Assembly: GCF_002835735.1 (NCBI RefSeq)
Contig: NZ_PISD01000020.1
Coordinates: 25,031 to 89,030, forward strand
From: Cytobacillus horneckiae
Lineage (GTDB): Bacteria > Bacillota > Bacilli > Bacillales > Cytobacillaceae
Length of the DNA: 64,000 bases
Direction: 5' to 3'
Shown here piece by piece: positions 1 to 7,838 of the stretch; the stretch's first letter is position 1, and each line of letters starts with the position of its first letter. The translations under genes and the position numbers were made by a program. The notes below the pieces were generated by a model. That model was not told the DNA's origin, made no database searches, and was given only the letters and a program-made list of their open reading frames with translations.

Positions 1-477
1 ATAATGCTCATTTACCTATTCTCTGTTAATTTAGGCTGGCTTCCAGTTGCAGGTTGGGGGACTTGGGAGCATATGATCCTTCCGGCAATTACTTTAGGTA
101 CAGCCGGTGCAGCTATTATTGCTCGTATGACTAGATCCAGCATGCTTGAAGTGTTAGATCAGGATTATATTCGAACAGCTTATGCAAAAGGTGTAGGAGA
201 TAAACTAGTAATCTATAAACATGGATTGAGAAATGCACTCATTCCTGTAGTTACAGTAGTAGGCTTACAGTTTGGTTCTTTGCTTGGGGGCGCAGTAGTT
301 ACTGAGACTGTCTTTGCGGTAAATGGTCTCGGGCGTCTCATCATAGACTCAATACGAGCGCATGACTTCCCAATGGTACAAGGGACGATTTTAGTTTGTG
401 CAGTCTTATTTGTAGTTGTTAATACAATTGTTGATATTTCTTATCGATTATTAAATAAACGTGTGGATCTAAATTAA
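1..477 (+). CDS. Oligopeptide/dipeptide ABC transporter permease, OppB/DppB type (5'-truncated)
   Basis: C-terminal half (about 158 residues) of an inner-membrane permease of a peptide importer. The reading frame is open through base 1, so the gene begins upstream of the window; full members of the family are about 310-335 residues. Visible features are several hydrophobic membrane segments and the cytoplasmic coupling loop (RTAYAKGVGDKLVIYKHGLR), which docks on the ATPase. A GLGRLIIDSIRAHDFPMVQG stretch and a tail NTIVDISYRLLNKRVDLN are typical of the B-type rather than the C-type permease. It is followed 16 bases later by two ATPase genes, so it belongs to the same operon. The C-type permease and binding protein must lie upstream, outside the window. 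The substrate cannot be told from this part. Confidence 0.88.
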   Translation: MMLIYLFSVNLGWLPVAGWGTWEHMILPAITLGTAGAAIIARMTRSSMLEVLDQDYIRTAYAKGVGDKLVIYKHGLRNALIPVVTVVGLQFGSLLGGAVVTETVFAVNGLGRLIIDSIRAHDFPMVQGTILVCAVLFVVVNTIVDISYRLLNKRVDLN

Positions 478-493
478 GGGTGGTGAAGATAAG

Positions 494-1519
494 TTGAATT
501 TAACAAAAGAAGATAAAATTCTTGAAGTGAAAAATCTATGTACCTCCTTTTTTACTGATGAAGGAGAAGTGAAGGCTGTTGATGGAGTAGATTTATCAAT
601 TGAAAAAGGGAAAACATTAGGCATTGTTGGTGAATCAGGATCCGGGAAGAGTATTACTTCTCTGAGTATCCTTCGATTATTGCAAGAGCCTGCTGGCAGA
701 ATTAAAGAAGGGGAAGTCATATTTAAGGGCGAGGATTTAGTTAAGAAGACGAAAAAACAAATGAGAGAGATTCGCGGAAATAATATATCAATGATTTTCC
801 AGGAACCGATGACCTCGCTAAATCCAACACTTACATGCGGAGAGCAAATTGCAGAATCTATTCGAATCCACCAAAAGCTGAATAAAAAGAAGGCATGGGC
901 TAAGGCGGTGGATATGTTAAAGCTCGTTGGAATTCCTTCGCCTGAAAAAAGAGCTAAGCAATATCCATTTGAACTTTCAGGGGGAATGAGGCAGCGTGTC
1001 ATGATTGCCATTTCATTAGCTTGCAACCCTGAATTATTAATTGCAGATGAGCCAACAACAGCATTGGATGTAACAATCCAAGCGCAAATTTTGGAATTAA
1101 TAAAAAATCTGCAGAAAGAATTGGGCACTTCTTTAATGATTATCACACATGATTTAGGCGTAGTCGCAGAAATGTGCGATAAAGTAGCAGTTATGTATTG
1201 CGGCAAAGTAGTTGAATATGCGGATGTAAAAACGATTTTCACTAATCCAAAACATCCTTATACGATTGGACTATTGAATTCGGTACCAAAGCATGATGAG
1301 GATGTTGAAGGTGATTTGTCAATTATCCCTGGATCTGTGCCTAATCCTTTTCATCTTCCAGAAGGATGCCGTTTTGCTCCGAGATGTCCGCATGCAAAGG
1401 AAATATGCCTTACCAAGCTTCCGCATCTTGAGGAAACATTTGATGGCGATAAAGTTCGTTGCTGGATTCATTCAGAGGAATGGGAAAAACAAGGTAAGGC
1501 GGTGAATGCACATGAGTAA
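494..1519 (+). CDS. Peptide ABC transporter ATP-binding protein, OppD/DppD type
   Basis: Cytoplasmic ATPase of 341 residues that powers peptide import with its partner in the next gene. Visible are Walker A GESGSGKS (about residue 46), the Q-loop with FQEPMTSLNPT, the signature LSGGMRQR, Walker B LLIADEPT and the switch histidine in ITHDLG. After the ATPase core comes the oligopeptide-type C-terminal extension with four cysteines (CRFAPRCPHAKEIC and a later RCWIH), the pattern linked to an Fe-S cluster in this family. The start is a TTG preceded by GGGTGGTGAAG. The 3' end overlaps the next gene, which indicates translational coupling. Confidence 0.9.
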   Translation: MNLTKEDKILEVKNLCTSFFTDEGEVKAVDGVDLSIEKGKTLGIVGESGSGKSITSLSILRLLQEPAGRIKEGEVIFKGEDLVKKTKKQMREIRGNNISMIFQEPMTSLNPTLTCGEQIAESIRIHQKLNKKKAWAKAVDMLKLVGIPSPEKRAKQYPFELSGGMRQRVMIAISLACNPELLIADEPTTALDVTIQAQILELIKNLQKELGTSLMIITHDLGVVAEMCDKVAVMYCGKVVEYADVKTIFTNPKHPYTIGLLNSVPKHDEDVEGDLSIIPGSVPNPFHLPEGCRFAPRCPHAKEICLTKLPHLEETFDGDKVRCWIHSEEWEKQGKAVNAHE

Positions 1520-2501
1520 TCAGGCACTATTAGAGGTGAAAGAGTTAAAGCAATATTTTCCTATTAAAGGAGGAGTTTTTGGCCGAACTGTTAATCATGT
1601 CAAAGCAGTTGATGATATAAGTTTTACCGTAAATGAAGGAGAGACAGTTAGTATTGTAGGAGAGTCCGGTTGCGGAAAATCTACCACAGGACGTGCGATA
1701 TTAAGATTGGATAATCCTTATTCAGGCAATGTGCTTTTTGAAGGTGAAGATTTAATTTCACTGAGCAAAGCACAAATGAGAAAAAAACGGAAAGATTTGC
1801 AAATAATTTTTCAGGATCCATACGCTTCGTTAAATCCAAGACAGACGGTCAGCCAAATTCTTGAAGAGGCAATGGAGATACAAAGCGTTGTACCGAGGAA
1901 GGATAGGCGCAAAAAAATTCAGGAGCTATTGGAAACAGTCGGTATTGGCGCACATCAAATGGATCGGTATCCCCATGAATTTAGTGGAGGACAACGACAA
2001 AGAATCGGAATTGCCAGAGCGTTATCAGTAAATCCGAAGCTGATTGTATGTGATGAAGCGGTATCTGCACTCGATGTGTCCATACAAGCACAAGTATTGA
2101 ATTTATTAAAGGATTTGCAAAGGCAATTTAAATTAACTTATTTGTTTATTTCCCATGATTTAGGTGTAGTGCGCCATATCTCTGATCGAATTATCGTGAT
2201 GTATTTAGGGAAAATTGTAGAAATAGCAGATAAAAAAGCATTGTTTGACGACCCGAAGCATCCGTATACTCAAGCGCTATTATCAGCCATTCCAAGCACA
2301 AATATTGCAGAGAAAAAAGAACGCATCATTTTAAAAGGGGATGTGCCTTCACCAATTGATCCGCCAGTAGGCTGTCGATTCCATACCCGCTGTCCATATG
2401 CATTTGAACGCTGTGCAGTGGAAGAACCAAAATTAATGAATGTTGGGAATGGTGGTTTTCAACAAGTGGCTTGTCATTTAATGGACGAGCAAGCGAAATA
2501 A
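1512..2501 (+). CDS. Peptide ABC transporter ATP-binding protein, OppF/DppF type
   Basis: Second ATPase subunit of the peptide importer, 329 residues from the chosen start. Walker A GESGCGKS, FQDPYASLNPR, signature FSGGQRQR, Walker B LIVCDEAV and switch ISHDLG are all present. The C-terminal oligopeptide domain again carries four cysteines (CRFHTRCPYAFERC and VACH). Two in-frame ATGs exist, at 1506 and 1512. AAGGCGGTG at 1496-1504 is correctly spaced only for 1512, giving an ATGAGTAA overlap of 8 bases with the upstream gene. The operon ends here with a terminator at about 2510. Confidence 0.9.
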   Translation: MSNQALLEVKELKQYFPIKGGVFGRTVNHVKAVDDISFTVNEGETVSIVGESGCGKSTTGRAILRLDNPYSGNVLFEGEDLISLSKAQMRKKRKDLQIIFQDPYASLNPRQTVSQILEEAMEIQSVVPRKDRRKKIQELLETVGIGAHQMDRYPHEFSGGQRQRIGIARALSVNPKLIVCDEAVSALDVSIQAQVLNLLKDLQRQFKLTYLFISHDLGVVRHISDRIIVMYLGKIVEIADKKALFDDPKHPYTQALLSAIPSTNIAEKKERIILKGDVPSPIDPPVGCRFHTRCPYAFERCAVEEPKLMNVGNGGFQQVACHLMDEQAK

Positions 2502-2509
2502 ATAATAAT

Positions 2510-2541
2510 CGGTTAGTCGCTGCGGCGCTGACCGGTTTTTT
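2510..2541 (+). terminator. Rho-independent terminator of the peptide transporter operon
   Basis: CGGTTAGTCGC and GGCGCTGACCG form a G/C-rich stem with G-U pairs around a TGC loop, followed by TTTTTTA. It begins 9 bases after the last ATPase stop codon. Confidence 0.8.
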
Positions 2542-2570
2542 ATTTTTATCTAATAGAAAAACATAAAGCT

Positions 2571-2672
2571 TTTGGCGTGTTAAAAGGGAAATTAGTCCTT
2601 AGGAATGATACTAAGCATAAAGCCGCATAAGTTGCCTAAGGAATTTGCTATGCCAAGTTTTTTTAATAATAT
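2571..2672 (+). repeat. Copy 1 of a ~100-bp diverged direct repeat
   Basis: This stretch aligns by eye with 6423-6530. Shared blocks in the same order are TTTTGGCG, TTAAAAGGGAAATT, CTTAG, ATAAAGCCGCATA, CTAAGG, GGCAAG/TGCCAAG and TAATAAATATG/TAATAATATG. It has no long reading frame; one frame resembles copy 2 but carries stop codons. The two copies lie just outside the metT/AGCS block. Origin unknown: a dispersed intergenic repeat or remains of a duplicated segment. Confidence 0.55.
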
Positions 2673-2977
2673 GGAAAATGCGATTTGCCGAATGATTGGA
2701 TAGTTTAGAGGGGAATGTCTTTTTTTCAATAAGCGGAAAAAGCCTACTTAGATAGCCTATCATTATATACACAGATATCAAATCAGAAGATCGAATGCCA
2801 GTCAGAAAAATGAGGAGCTGATCTATGGGGAGCAGGTTCTCACATCCCGCCTATCCCTGAATGACCTTGTCTATCCTTGGGAAAAACCGCCATGCAAATA
2901 CTTTACGATATCCCTTGCGTAAATGGTTGTTATACGTTACTCTTATACTTGCTTTCTAAAAAGAGAATATGATGATC
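2673..2977. other. Intergenic stretch upstream of the metT riboswitch
   Basis: About 300 bases without a supportable gene. It must contain the promoter of the downstream riboswitch unit. A TATACT at 2944-2949 is a possible -10 box, but no convincing -35 sits at the right distance. Nothing else was recognised. Confidence 0.4.
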
Positions 2978-3083
2978 TTCTTATCAAGAGAGACGGAGGG
3001 ACTGGCCCTAAGATGTCTCGGCAGCAGACTTACAGTAAGTGCTGTGCCAAATCCAGCAGGTGGATGAGCCTGAAAGATAAGGA
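2978..3083 (+). ncRNA. SAM-I (S-box) riboswitch upstream of metT
   Basis: A classic S-box aptamer. P1 pairs TTCTTATC (2978-2985) with GATAAGGA (3076-3083). The conserved core CAAGAGAGACGGAGGGACTGG is followed by GATGTCTCGGCAGCA and the CAGTAAGTGCTGTGCCAA segment. It senses S-adenosylmethionine in the nascent transcript. The intrinsic terminator at 3101-3146 is the likely expression platform, so the transporter downstream should be expressed when SAM is low. Confidence 0.92.
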
Positions 3084-3100
3084 GGGTGTTTTATAGATTA

Positions 3101-3146
3101 AAAGACCTCTTCTTGTTGACATGTATAACAGGAAGAGGTCTTTTTT
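3101..3146 (+). terminator. S-box-controlled intrinsic terminator before metT
   Basis: AAAGACCTCTTC and GAAGAGGTCTTTTTT form a long perfect stem followed by T residues, 17 bases after the aptamer. It lies between the riboswitch and the metT start codon, so it is the regulatory terminator rather than a gene end. Confidence 0.85.
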
Positions 3147-3190
3147 ACATTTTAGCTTTAGCACATTACATTTACAAAGAGGTGTACATC

Positions 3191-4507
3191 ATGAATGCAA
3201 ATCAAAAAGGAAATCCATGGGCATTATTGCCGTTTCTCGTTTTTTTAGTGTTATTTATAGGCTCCGGCGTCATTACAGGTGACTTCTATACCTTTCCCGT
3301 CATCGTGGCTATATCAATAGCTGGGGCGGCTGCCCTGGCCATGAACCGGAAGGAATCATTCAGCGAAAAAGTAGAAATCTTTTGTAAGGGCGCCGGGGAT
3401 TCCAATATCATGCTGATGGTTGTCATTTTCCTTCTTGCAGGCGGATTTGCAGAAGTGGCCAATGGAATGGGGGCAGTAGAGTCAACCGTTAATTTCGCAT
3501 TATCGGTTGTTCCCCAAAACCTGCTGTTGGTAGGCATTTTCCTCATTGCCTGCTTCATTTCCCTTTCAATGGGTACTAGCGTGGGAACTATCGTGGCGCT
3601 GGCACCAATCGGGGTTGGAATCAGTGAGCAAACGGATATCTCGCTTGCTCTTTCCATGGCAACTGTCATTGGAGGAGCGATGTTCGGGGACAACCTGTCC
3701 TTCATCTCGGATACAACCATTGCCTCTGTTCGAACACAAGGAACGAAAATGAAAGATAAATTCAAGGTGAATTTTTTCATTGTCCTGCCGGCAGCGGTCA
3801 TCACATGTATCATCCTTGGCATATTAACGATGGGGGAACAGGCGGATATTTCGGAACAGTCTTATAGCTGGGTGAAAATTCTCCCATACATGTTTGTGCT
3901 GATCACAGCGCTTGCGGGACTCAACGTATTCCTTGTCCTTGCGCTTGGAATTTTGTTTGCCGGAATCATTGGACTTGCGGACGGCAGTTACAAATTGATG
4001 GGAGTTATTCAAAAGGTTGGGGAAGGCATGGCGGGTATGTACGAAATTTCTTTTCTTGCCATCCTGATTGCCGGAATGGTGGCCGTCATCAAGCATAACG
4101 GCGGCATTGATTTTCTACTTCACACCATGACCCGTAATATAAAGTCTAAACAAGGGGCAGAATTCAGCATTGCCGGTTTGGTCAGCTTAACGAACCTCTC
4201 CACGGCCAATAATACCATTTCCATTGTGATTGCCGGTCCGCTTGCCAAGAATATAGCGGATAAGTTTGGTATTGACCCTCGGAAGTCAGCCAGTGTACTC
4301 GACCTCTTTGCCTGCTGCATACAGGGTCTCATCCCATATGGAGCGCAATTGCTGGTAGCAGCGGGAGTTGCGAAAATTTCACCTGTTAGCATCCTGCCAT
4401 ATTCGTACTATCCTTTCTTAATCGCGATATGCGGAGTCGTCGCCATTCTAATTGGATTCCCGCGTTTCAAAAAGAAGGCAGCAATGGAATATACAGTAGA
4501 AAAATAA
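3191..4507 (+). CDS. metT: NhaC-superfamily transporter, predicted methionine transporter MetT
   Basis: Polytopic inner-membrane protein of 438 residues with about 11-12 hydrophobic segments, of the NhaC-like Na+/H+ antiporter superfamily. Typical features are the glycine-rich SMGTSVGTIVALAPIG stretch, GGAMFGDNLSFISDTTIAS, and SLTNLSTANNTISIVIAGP near the C-terminus. Members placed behind S-boxes are predicted methionine transporters (MetT), and an S-box with terminator lies directly upstream, which favours that role over sodium exchange. An upstream in-frame start at 3086 would lie inside the regulatory terminator, so the ATG at 3191 with AAAGAGGTG is taken. The gene uses more G/C-ending codons than its flanks. 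Substrate is inferred from regulation only. Confidence 0.85.
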   Translation: MNANQKGNPWALLPFLVFLVLFIGSGVITGDFYTFPVIVAISIAGAAALAMNRKESFSEKVEIFCKGAGDSNIMLMVVIFLLAGGFAEVANGMGAVESTVNFALSVVPQNLLLVGIFLIACFISLSMGTSVGTIVALAPIGVGISEQTDISLALSMATVIGGAMFGDNLSFISDTTIASVRTQGTKMKDKFKVNFFIVLPAAVITCIILGILTMGEQADISEQSYSWVKILPYMFVLITALAGLNVFLVLALGILFAGIIGLADGSYKLMGVIQKVGEGMAGMYEISFLAILIAGMVAVIKHNGGIDFLLHTMTRNIKSKQGAEFSIAGLVSLTNLSTANNTISIVIAGPLAKNIADKFGIDPRKSASVLDLFACCIQGLIPYGAQLLVAAGVAKISPVSILPYSYYPFLIAICGVVAILIGFPRFKKKAAMEYTVEK

Positions 4508-4509
4508 AG

Positions 4510-4546
4510 AAAGGACCCGGGTCGCAAATGATCCGGGTCCTTTTAT
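4510..4546 (+). terminator. Terminator after metT
   Basis: AAGGACCCGGGT and ATCCGGGTCCTTTT form a strong 12-bp stem with a short loop and a T-tail, directly after the stop codon. Confidence 0.9.
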
Positions 4547-4745
4547 GTGCATGCCGTCTAATGACTTTATCGTGCAGGGTAAATTCCGGTGCAGAAGATT
4601 TCCTGTTTCGGAAACTCCTTTTTTAATGTATACTCCATGATAGTGTACGTTCTAAGTAGAAAGGGTAATAAAGAAGAGAGCAGTGATGACTGTGGATATT
4701 ATTCCGTATATTAATACAAGAGGTTAACAGAGGTGGTTGTTTGTT

Positions 4746-6170
4746 ATGGAGATGTTAGAAACGGTTATTAGTACGTTGAATAATGCATTATGGTCATACA
4801 TATTGATTATTTTGCTGATTGGCATGGGTCTTTATTTTACCTTCCGGACCAAGTTCGTTCAATTCAGGATGGTAAAGGAAATGTTCAAGCTTTTGGGGGA
4901 AGGTGCCACTGCAGATAAAAAAGGGGTATCATCTTTCCAGGCTTTTTGTATCAGTACGGCTTCACGGGTCGGAACAGGTAATCTGGCGGGTGTCGCCATC
5001 GCCATTACGACGGGGGGGCCGGGTGCTGTTTTTTGGATGTGGCTTATTGCTCTTATTGGTTCTGCATCCGCTTTCGTGGAAACCACTCTTGCCCAGATTT
5101 ATAAGGTGAAGGATGGTGATGCCTTCCGCGGAGGTCCGGCCTATTATATGGAAAAGGCGTTGAATGCTCGCTGGATGGGAATCACATTCGCGGTGCTAAT
5201 TTCATTGACCTTCGGACTGGCGTTCAATTCTGTGCAGGCCAATACCATCACAAGTGCCTTACATGAATCATTTGGCATTTCAAAATGGGTGATGGCGCTC
5301 ATTTTGGCTGTCGTGACGGCCGTCATCATATTCGGCGGGATAAAAACGATTGCGAAAGTATCTGAAGTCATTGTCCCGATCATGGCAGGAGCCTATGTAT
5401 TGGTTGCCTTGGTTGTTATCATCATGAATATTAAGGAGCTACCTAGTATCTTTGCCTTAATATTTGAAAGTGCCTTTGGCATTAGCGAAGTGGCAGGCGG
5501 TGCCCTTGGCGCTGCCATGATGAACGGAATCAAGCGCGGACTTTTTTCCAACGAAGCAGGGATGGGGAGCGCACCGAATGCAGGTGCGACGGCGGATGTC
5601 AGCCATCCGGTGAAACAGGGCCTCATTCAGTCCCTTGGTGTCTTTGTCGATACACTTGTCATTTGCAGCTCGACGGCCTTCATCATCTTATTCTCCGGAC
5701 TGTATACTTCCAAGGAGTCGGATGGAATTGTCCTCACTCAAAATGCACTTGGGACAAGCCTGGGTTCATGGGCAGGAATCTTCCTGGCGATCATTGTCCT
5801 TTTATTCGCGTTCAGCTCTATTTTAGGAAACTACTATTATGGTGAATCTAATATTGGCTTTATCAATGAAAATAAGATTTGGCTCCATATTTACAGGGGT
5901 GCTGTAGTGGGAATGGTCGTATTCGGTTCCCTTGCTTCCCTGCAGTTTGTTTGGAATCTGGCCGACCTGCTTATGGGACTGATGGCCATCATTAACCTTA
6001 TTGCCATTGCCCTTCTTGGGAAGATTGCCTTTGCTGCATTGGCGGATTATCAAAAACAAAAGAAAAGCGGAAAGGATCCTGTCTTCCATGTGAACAATAT
6101 TAAAGGATTGAAGAATGTGGAATGCTGGGGAGACCAAGCCGATCAAGCTGTCAAAAATGAAGATAGATGA
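4746..6170 (+). CDS. Alanine/glycine:cation symporter family (AGCS) amino-acid transporter
   Basis: Polytopic membrane protein of about 474 residues that takes up a small neutral amino acid with Na+ or H+. The family signature is present around residues 70-105 (SRVGTGNLAGVAIAITTGGP, GAVFWMW). FSNEAGMGSAPNAGATA follows in the middle, and there are about ten hydrophobic segments. An in-frame TTG at 4737 is possible, but AGAGGTGG at 4729-4736 fits the ATG at 4746. It follows metT and shares its G/C-ending codon preference, although a terminator separates them and no S-box precedes this gene. It may take up alanine, glycine or methionine-related substrates; the substrate cannot be read from sequence. 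Confidence 0.88.
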   Translation: MEMLETVISTLNNALWSYILIILLIGMGLYFTFRTKFVQFRMVKEMFKLLGEGATADKKGVSSFQAFCISTASRVGTGNLAGVAIAITTGGPGAVFWMWLIALIGSASAFVETTLAQIYKVKDGDAFRGGPAYYMEKALNARWMGITFAVLISLTFGLAFNSVQANTITSALHESFGISKWVMALILAVVTAVIIFGGIKTIAKVSEVIVPIMAGAYVLVALVVIIMNIKELPSIFALIFESAFGISEVAGGALGAAMMNGIKRGLFSNEAGMGSAPNAGATADVSHPVKQGLIQSLGVFVDTLVICSSTAFIILFSGLYTSKESDGIVLTQNALGTSLGSWAGIFLAIIVLLFAFSSILGNYYYGESNIGFINENKIWLHIYRGAVVGMVVFGSLASLQFVWNLADLLMGLMAIINLIAIALLGKIAFAALADYQKQKKSGKDPVFHVNNIKGLKNVECWGDQADQAVKNEDR

Positions 6171-6211
6171 ACCGCTTAAATAAATGAGACTGCCCCACAT
6201 CGGGATCTGAA

Positions 6212-6382
6212 ATGCAAGAGACTGGGACATAACTAAATGAACCATTCTTAAAACCGAATCAGTACTAATTTAATTAAGCGATGTTATTAAATAAACCGAC
6301 TATTACGAAACTCTAAATCAGAATTTCGCATGATAGCTCGGTTTTTTCAATGCCTGAAATACTTCTGTCCAAGCCTCTTTTT
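6212..6382. repeat. Intergenic element bounded by GAG-CTGGGACA inverted repeats
   Basis: GAGACTGGGACATAA at about 6214-6228 is mirrored near 6364-6380 by TTCTGTCCAAGCCTC, giving outer arms that can pair with a few mismatches. Inside lies a second hairpin (6293-6347). Elements with a GGGACATAA arm occur between genes in several Firmicutes, from memory. The transcript could fold into a long structure and end transcription of the AGCS gene. Confidence 0.5.
6293..6347 (+). terminator. Terminator downstream of the AGCS gene
   Basis: AACCGACTAT/TACGAAA on the left pair with TTTCGCA/TGATAGCTCGGTT on the right, with small bulges, and are followed by TTTTTTC. It lies inside the inverted-repeat element. 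Confidence 0.65.
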
Positions 6383-6422
6383 AGTACCTAATTTTTTAAA
6401 AGGAATGGGGAAGTATAAAATT

Positions 6423-6530
6423 TTTTGGCGATTTAAAAGGGAAATTCGTTCTTAGTAAAGCTATCTATGATAAAGCCGCATATGAAAATCTAAGGCCTTT
6501 ACGAACGGCAAGATTTTCTAATAAATATGT
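6423..6530 (+). repeat. Copy 2 of the ~100-bp diverged direct repeat
   Basis: Same ordered blocks as 2571-2672. In this copy the frame starting TTT GGC GAT TTA AAA GGG stays open for about 50 codons, but no start or ribosome-binding site is seen and copy 1 has stops in the matching frame. It lies just downstream of the metT/AGCS block, in direct orientation to copy 1. Confidence 0.55.
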
Positions 6531-6617
6531 ACGTTCGTTCATCCCTGCTTTGGAGTATAAAGATAATATAGCGTATCATAGTATATAATGAATATTGGCA
6601 GTGATGGAGGTGGCATG

Positions 6618-7238
6618 ATGGAAATAAAGCAGTTAGTTGAACAACTTTCAGACCGCAAGCCCGTTATTTTAGGCAGTGAACAATTCGCAAAATTTGCTGT
6701 CCTTCTTCCTCTAATTGAAAAGGAAGGTCAGACACATATTTTGTTTGAAGTAAGGTCGCTTAAAATGAGGAGGCAGCCAGGCGAGATCTGCTTTCCCGGC
6801 GGTCGTGTGGATGAAGGAGATAAAAACGAAAAGTATACAGCCGTGAGGGAAACCACCGAAGAACTAGGTATTACAGAACAGGAAATTGAGGTGTTTGCTT
6901 CACTTGATTATATGATTACTCCATTTAAAACTATTATATATCCGTACGTAGGCAGGTTGCCAAACAGCCCAAGTTTTACTCCGAATCCGTCTGAAGTAGA
7001 GGAGGTATTTACAGTGCCGATTAAGCACTTCTTGAATGAGGGAGCAAAAATCCATTATATTGACTTCAAACCGGAGCTAAATGGTGATTTCCCGTATCAT
7101 CAAATACCTGGTGGAGAAAAGTATAAATGGCAATCTCGGAAGATGGAAGAGGTATTTTATTATTACGAGGATCGTGTAATATGGGGATTAACGGCAAGAA
7201 TACTTCAGCATTTCTTAACCTTAATTCAAAAAAATTGA
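6618..7238 (+). CDS. Nudix hydrolase, CoA-pyrophosphatase-like
   Basis: Soluble protein of about 206 residues. The Nudix box lies at about residues 61-84 (GGRVDEGDKN then RETTEELGI) and binds Mg2+ for cleavage of a nucleoside diphosphate linked to another group. The first glutamate of the consensus (GE) is replaced by Asp (GD). The flanking RSLKMRRQPGEICFPGG motif is that of the CoA-pyrophosphatase subgroup (LR-H-GQ-FPGG), so CoA or its derivatives are the probable substrate. Starts at 6588, 6615 and 6618 are in frame; GGAGGTGG at 6606-6613 best fits 6618. No terminator follows before the first S-box unit. Confidence 0.85.
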   Translation: MEIKQLVEQLSDRKPVILGSEQFAKFAVLLPLIEKEGQTHILFEVRSLKMRRQPGEICFPGGRVDEGDKNEKYTAVRETTEELGITEQEIEVFASLDYMITPFKTIIYPYVGRLPNSPSFTPNPSEVEEVFTVPIKHFLNEGAKIHYIDFKPELNGDFPYHQIPGGEKYKWQSRKMEEVFYYYEDRVIWGLTARILQHFLTLIQKN

Positions 7239-7291
7239 GAATAAGATCGGCATTCATACAAGCCTATTTAGAAAAAATTTTCAAAAAACTA

Positions 7292-7320
7292 TTGACTGCA
7301 TTAATTGAAAAGTATATCAT
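7292..7320 (+). promoter_or_regulatory. Sigma-A promoter of the first S-box unit
   Basis: TTGACT (7292-7297), a 17-base spacer and TATCAT (7315-7320). Transcription would start about 16-18 bases before the first S-box. Confidence 0.75.
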
Positions 7321-7342
7321 GAAATTCAATTAGAATATGAAT

Positions 7343-7448
7343 CTTCTTATCAAGAGAGGTGGAGGGACTGACCCTATGAAGCCTCGGCAACCAGCAATAT
7401 TTGCACGGTGCCAATTTCAGAGGAAAGATACTTTCCAAAGATGAGAGG
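7343..7448 (+). ncRNA. SAM-I (S-box) riboswitch, first of a tandem pair
   Basis: P1 pairs CTTCTTATC with GATGAGAGG (ends near 7448). The core CAAGAGAGGTGGAGGGACTG is followed by GAAGCCTCGGCAACC and the GCACGGTGCCAATT segment, as in the S-box consensus. It has its own promoter upstream and its own terminator at 7479-7508. No gene lies between it and the second S-box. Confidence 0.92.
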
Positions 7449-7478
7449 CGGTAGACTTTGAATCATGTATTCAAGCAT

Positions 7479-7508
7479 CCCCTTCTGTCTTTGGCAGAAG
7501 GGGTTTTT
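7479..7508 (+). terminator. Terminator of the first S-box unit
   Basis: CCCCTTCTG and CAGAAGGGG form a perfect stem with a TCTTTGG loop, followed by TTTTTAT. It ends the first leader when SAM is bound. Confidence 0.88.
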
Positions 7509-7585
7509 ATTTGGAATAAGCCATGCTAAATATTATATTATAATAGTTGTTTTATTTAGAAAATAGATTAATTTCAGAATAGTAA

Positions 7586-7614
7586 TTGACGAGTCGACAG
7601 TTTTTTACTATAAT
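7586..7614 (+). promoter_or_regulatory. Sigma-A promoter of the second S-box unit
   Basis: TTGACG (7586-7591), exactly 17 bases of spacer and a consensus TATAAT (7609-7614). It lies between the first terminator and the second S-box, so the second unit can be transcribed independently. Confidence 0.82.
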
Positions 7615-7656
7615 TCTTTTTGTGGTTAAAGTTTTAAAGTATTACTCAATTAAATA

Positions 7657-7767
7657 ATTCTTATCAAGAGTGACGGAGGGATCAGGCCCGATGAAGTCCG
7701 GCAACCTTCAAGCATATGCTTGAAAAGGTGCTAAATCCTGCAGACGTTTAGTCTGGCAGATAAGATG
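7657..7767 (+). ncRNA. SAM-I (S-box) riboswitch, second of a tandem pair
   Basis: P1 pairs ATTCTTATC with GATAAGAT. The core CAAGAGTGACGGAGGGATCAGG is followed by GATGAAGTCCGGCAACC, the hairpin CAAGCATATGCTTG, and AAGGTGCTAAATCC. It directly precedes the terminator at 7770-7799 and the metY operon. Confidence 0.92.
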
Positions 7768-7769
7768 AG

Positions 7770-7799
7770 GCCCCCTCTTCTATCTGGAGAGGGGTTTTT
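7770..7799 (+). terminator. S-box-controlled terminator before metY
   Basis: CCCCCTCTTC and GGAGAGGGG form a stem followed by TTTTTAT, 40 bases before the metY start codon. It is the expression platform of the second riboswitch. Confidence 0.86.
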
Positions 7800-7838
7800 A
7801 TTTTATAATTCATTACAAAATTAAGAGGAGAGATTAAA

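Noticed and set aside
469..1242. Minus-strand 257-codon frame opposite the OppD-type ATPase
   Set aside because: It is the shadow of a clear ABC ATPase gene and has no recognisable domain.
3086..3190. N-terminal extension of MetT from an upstream start
   Set aside because: It would be encoded by the S-box terminator hairpin; the ATG at 3191 has a proper ribosome-binding site.
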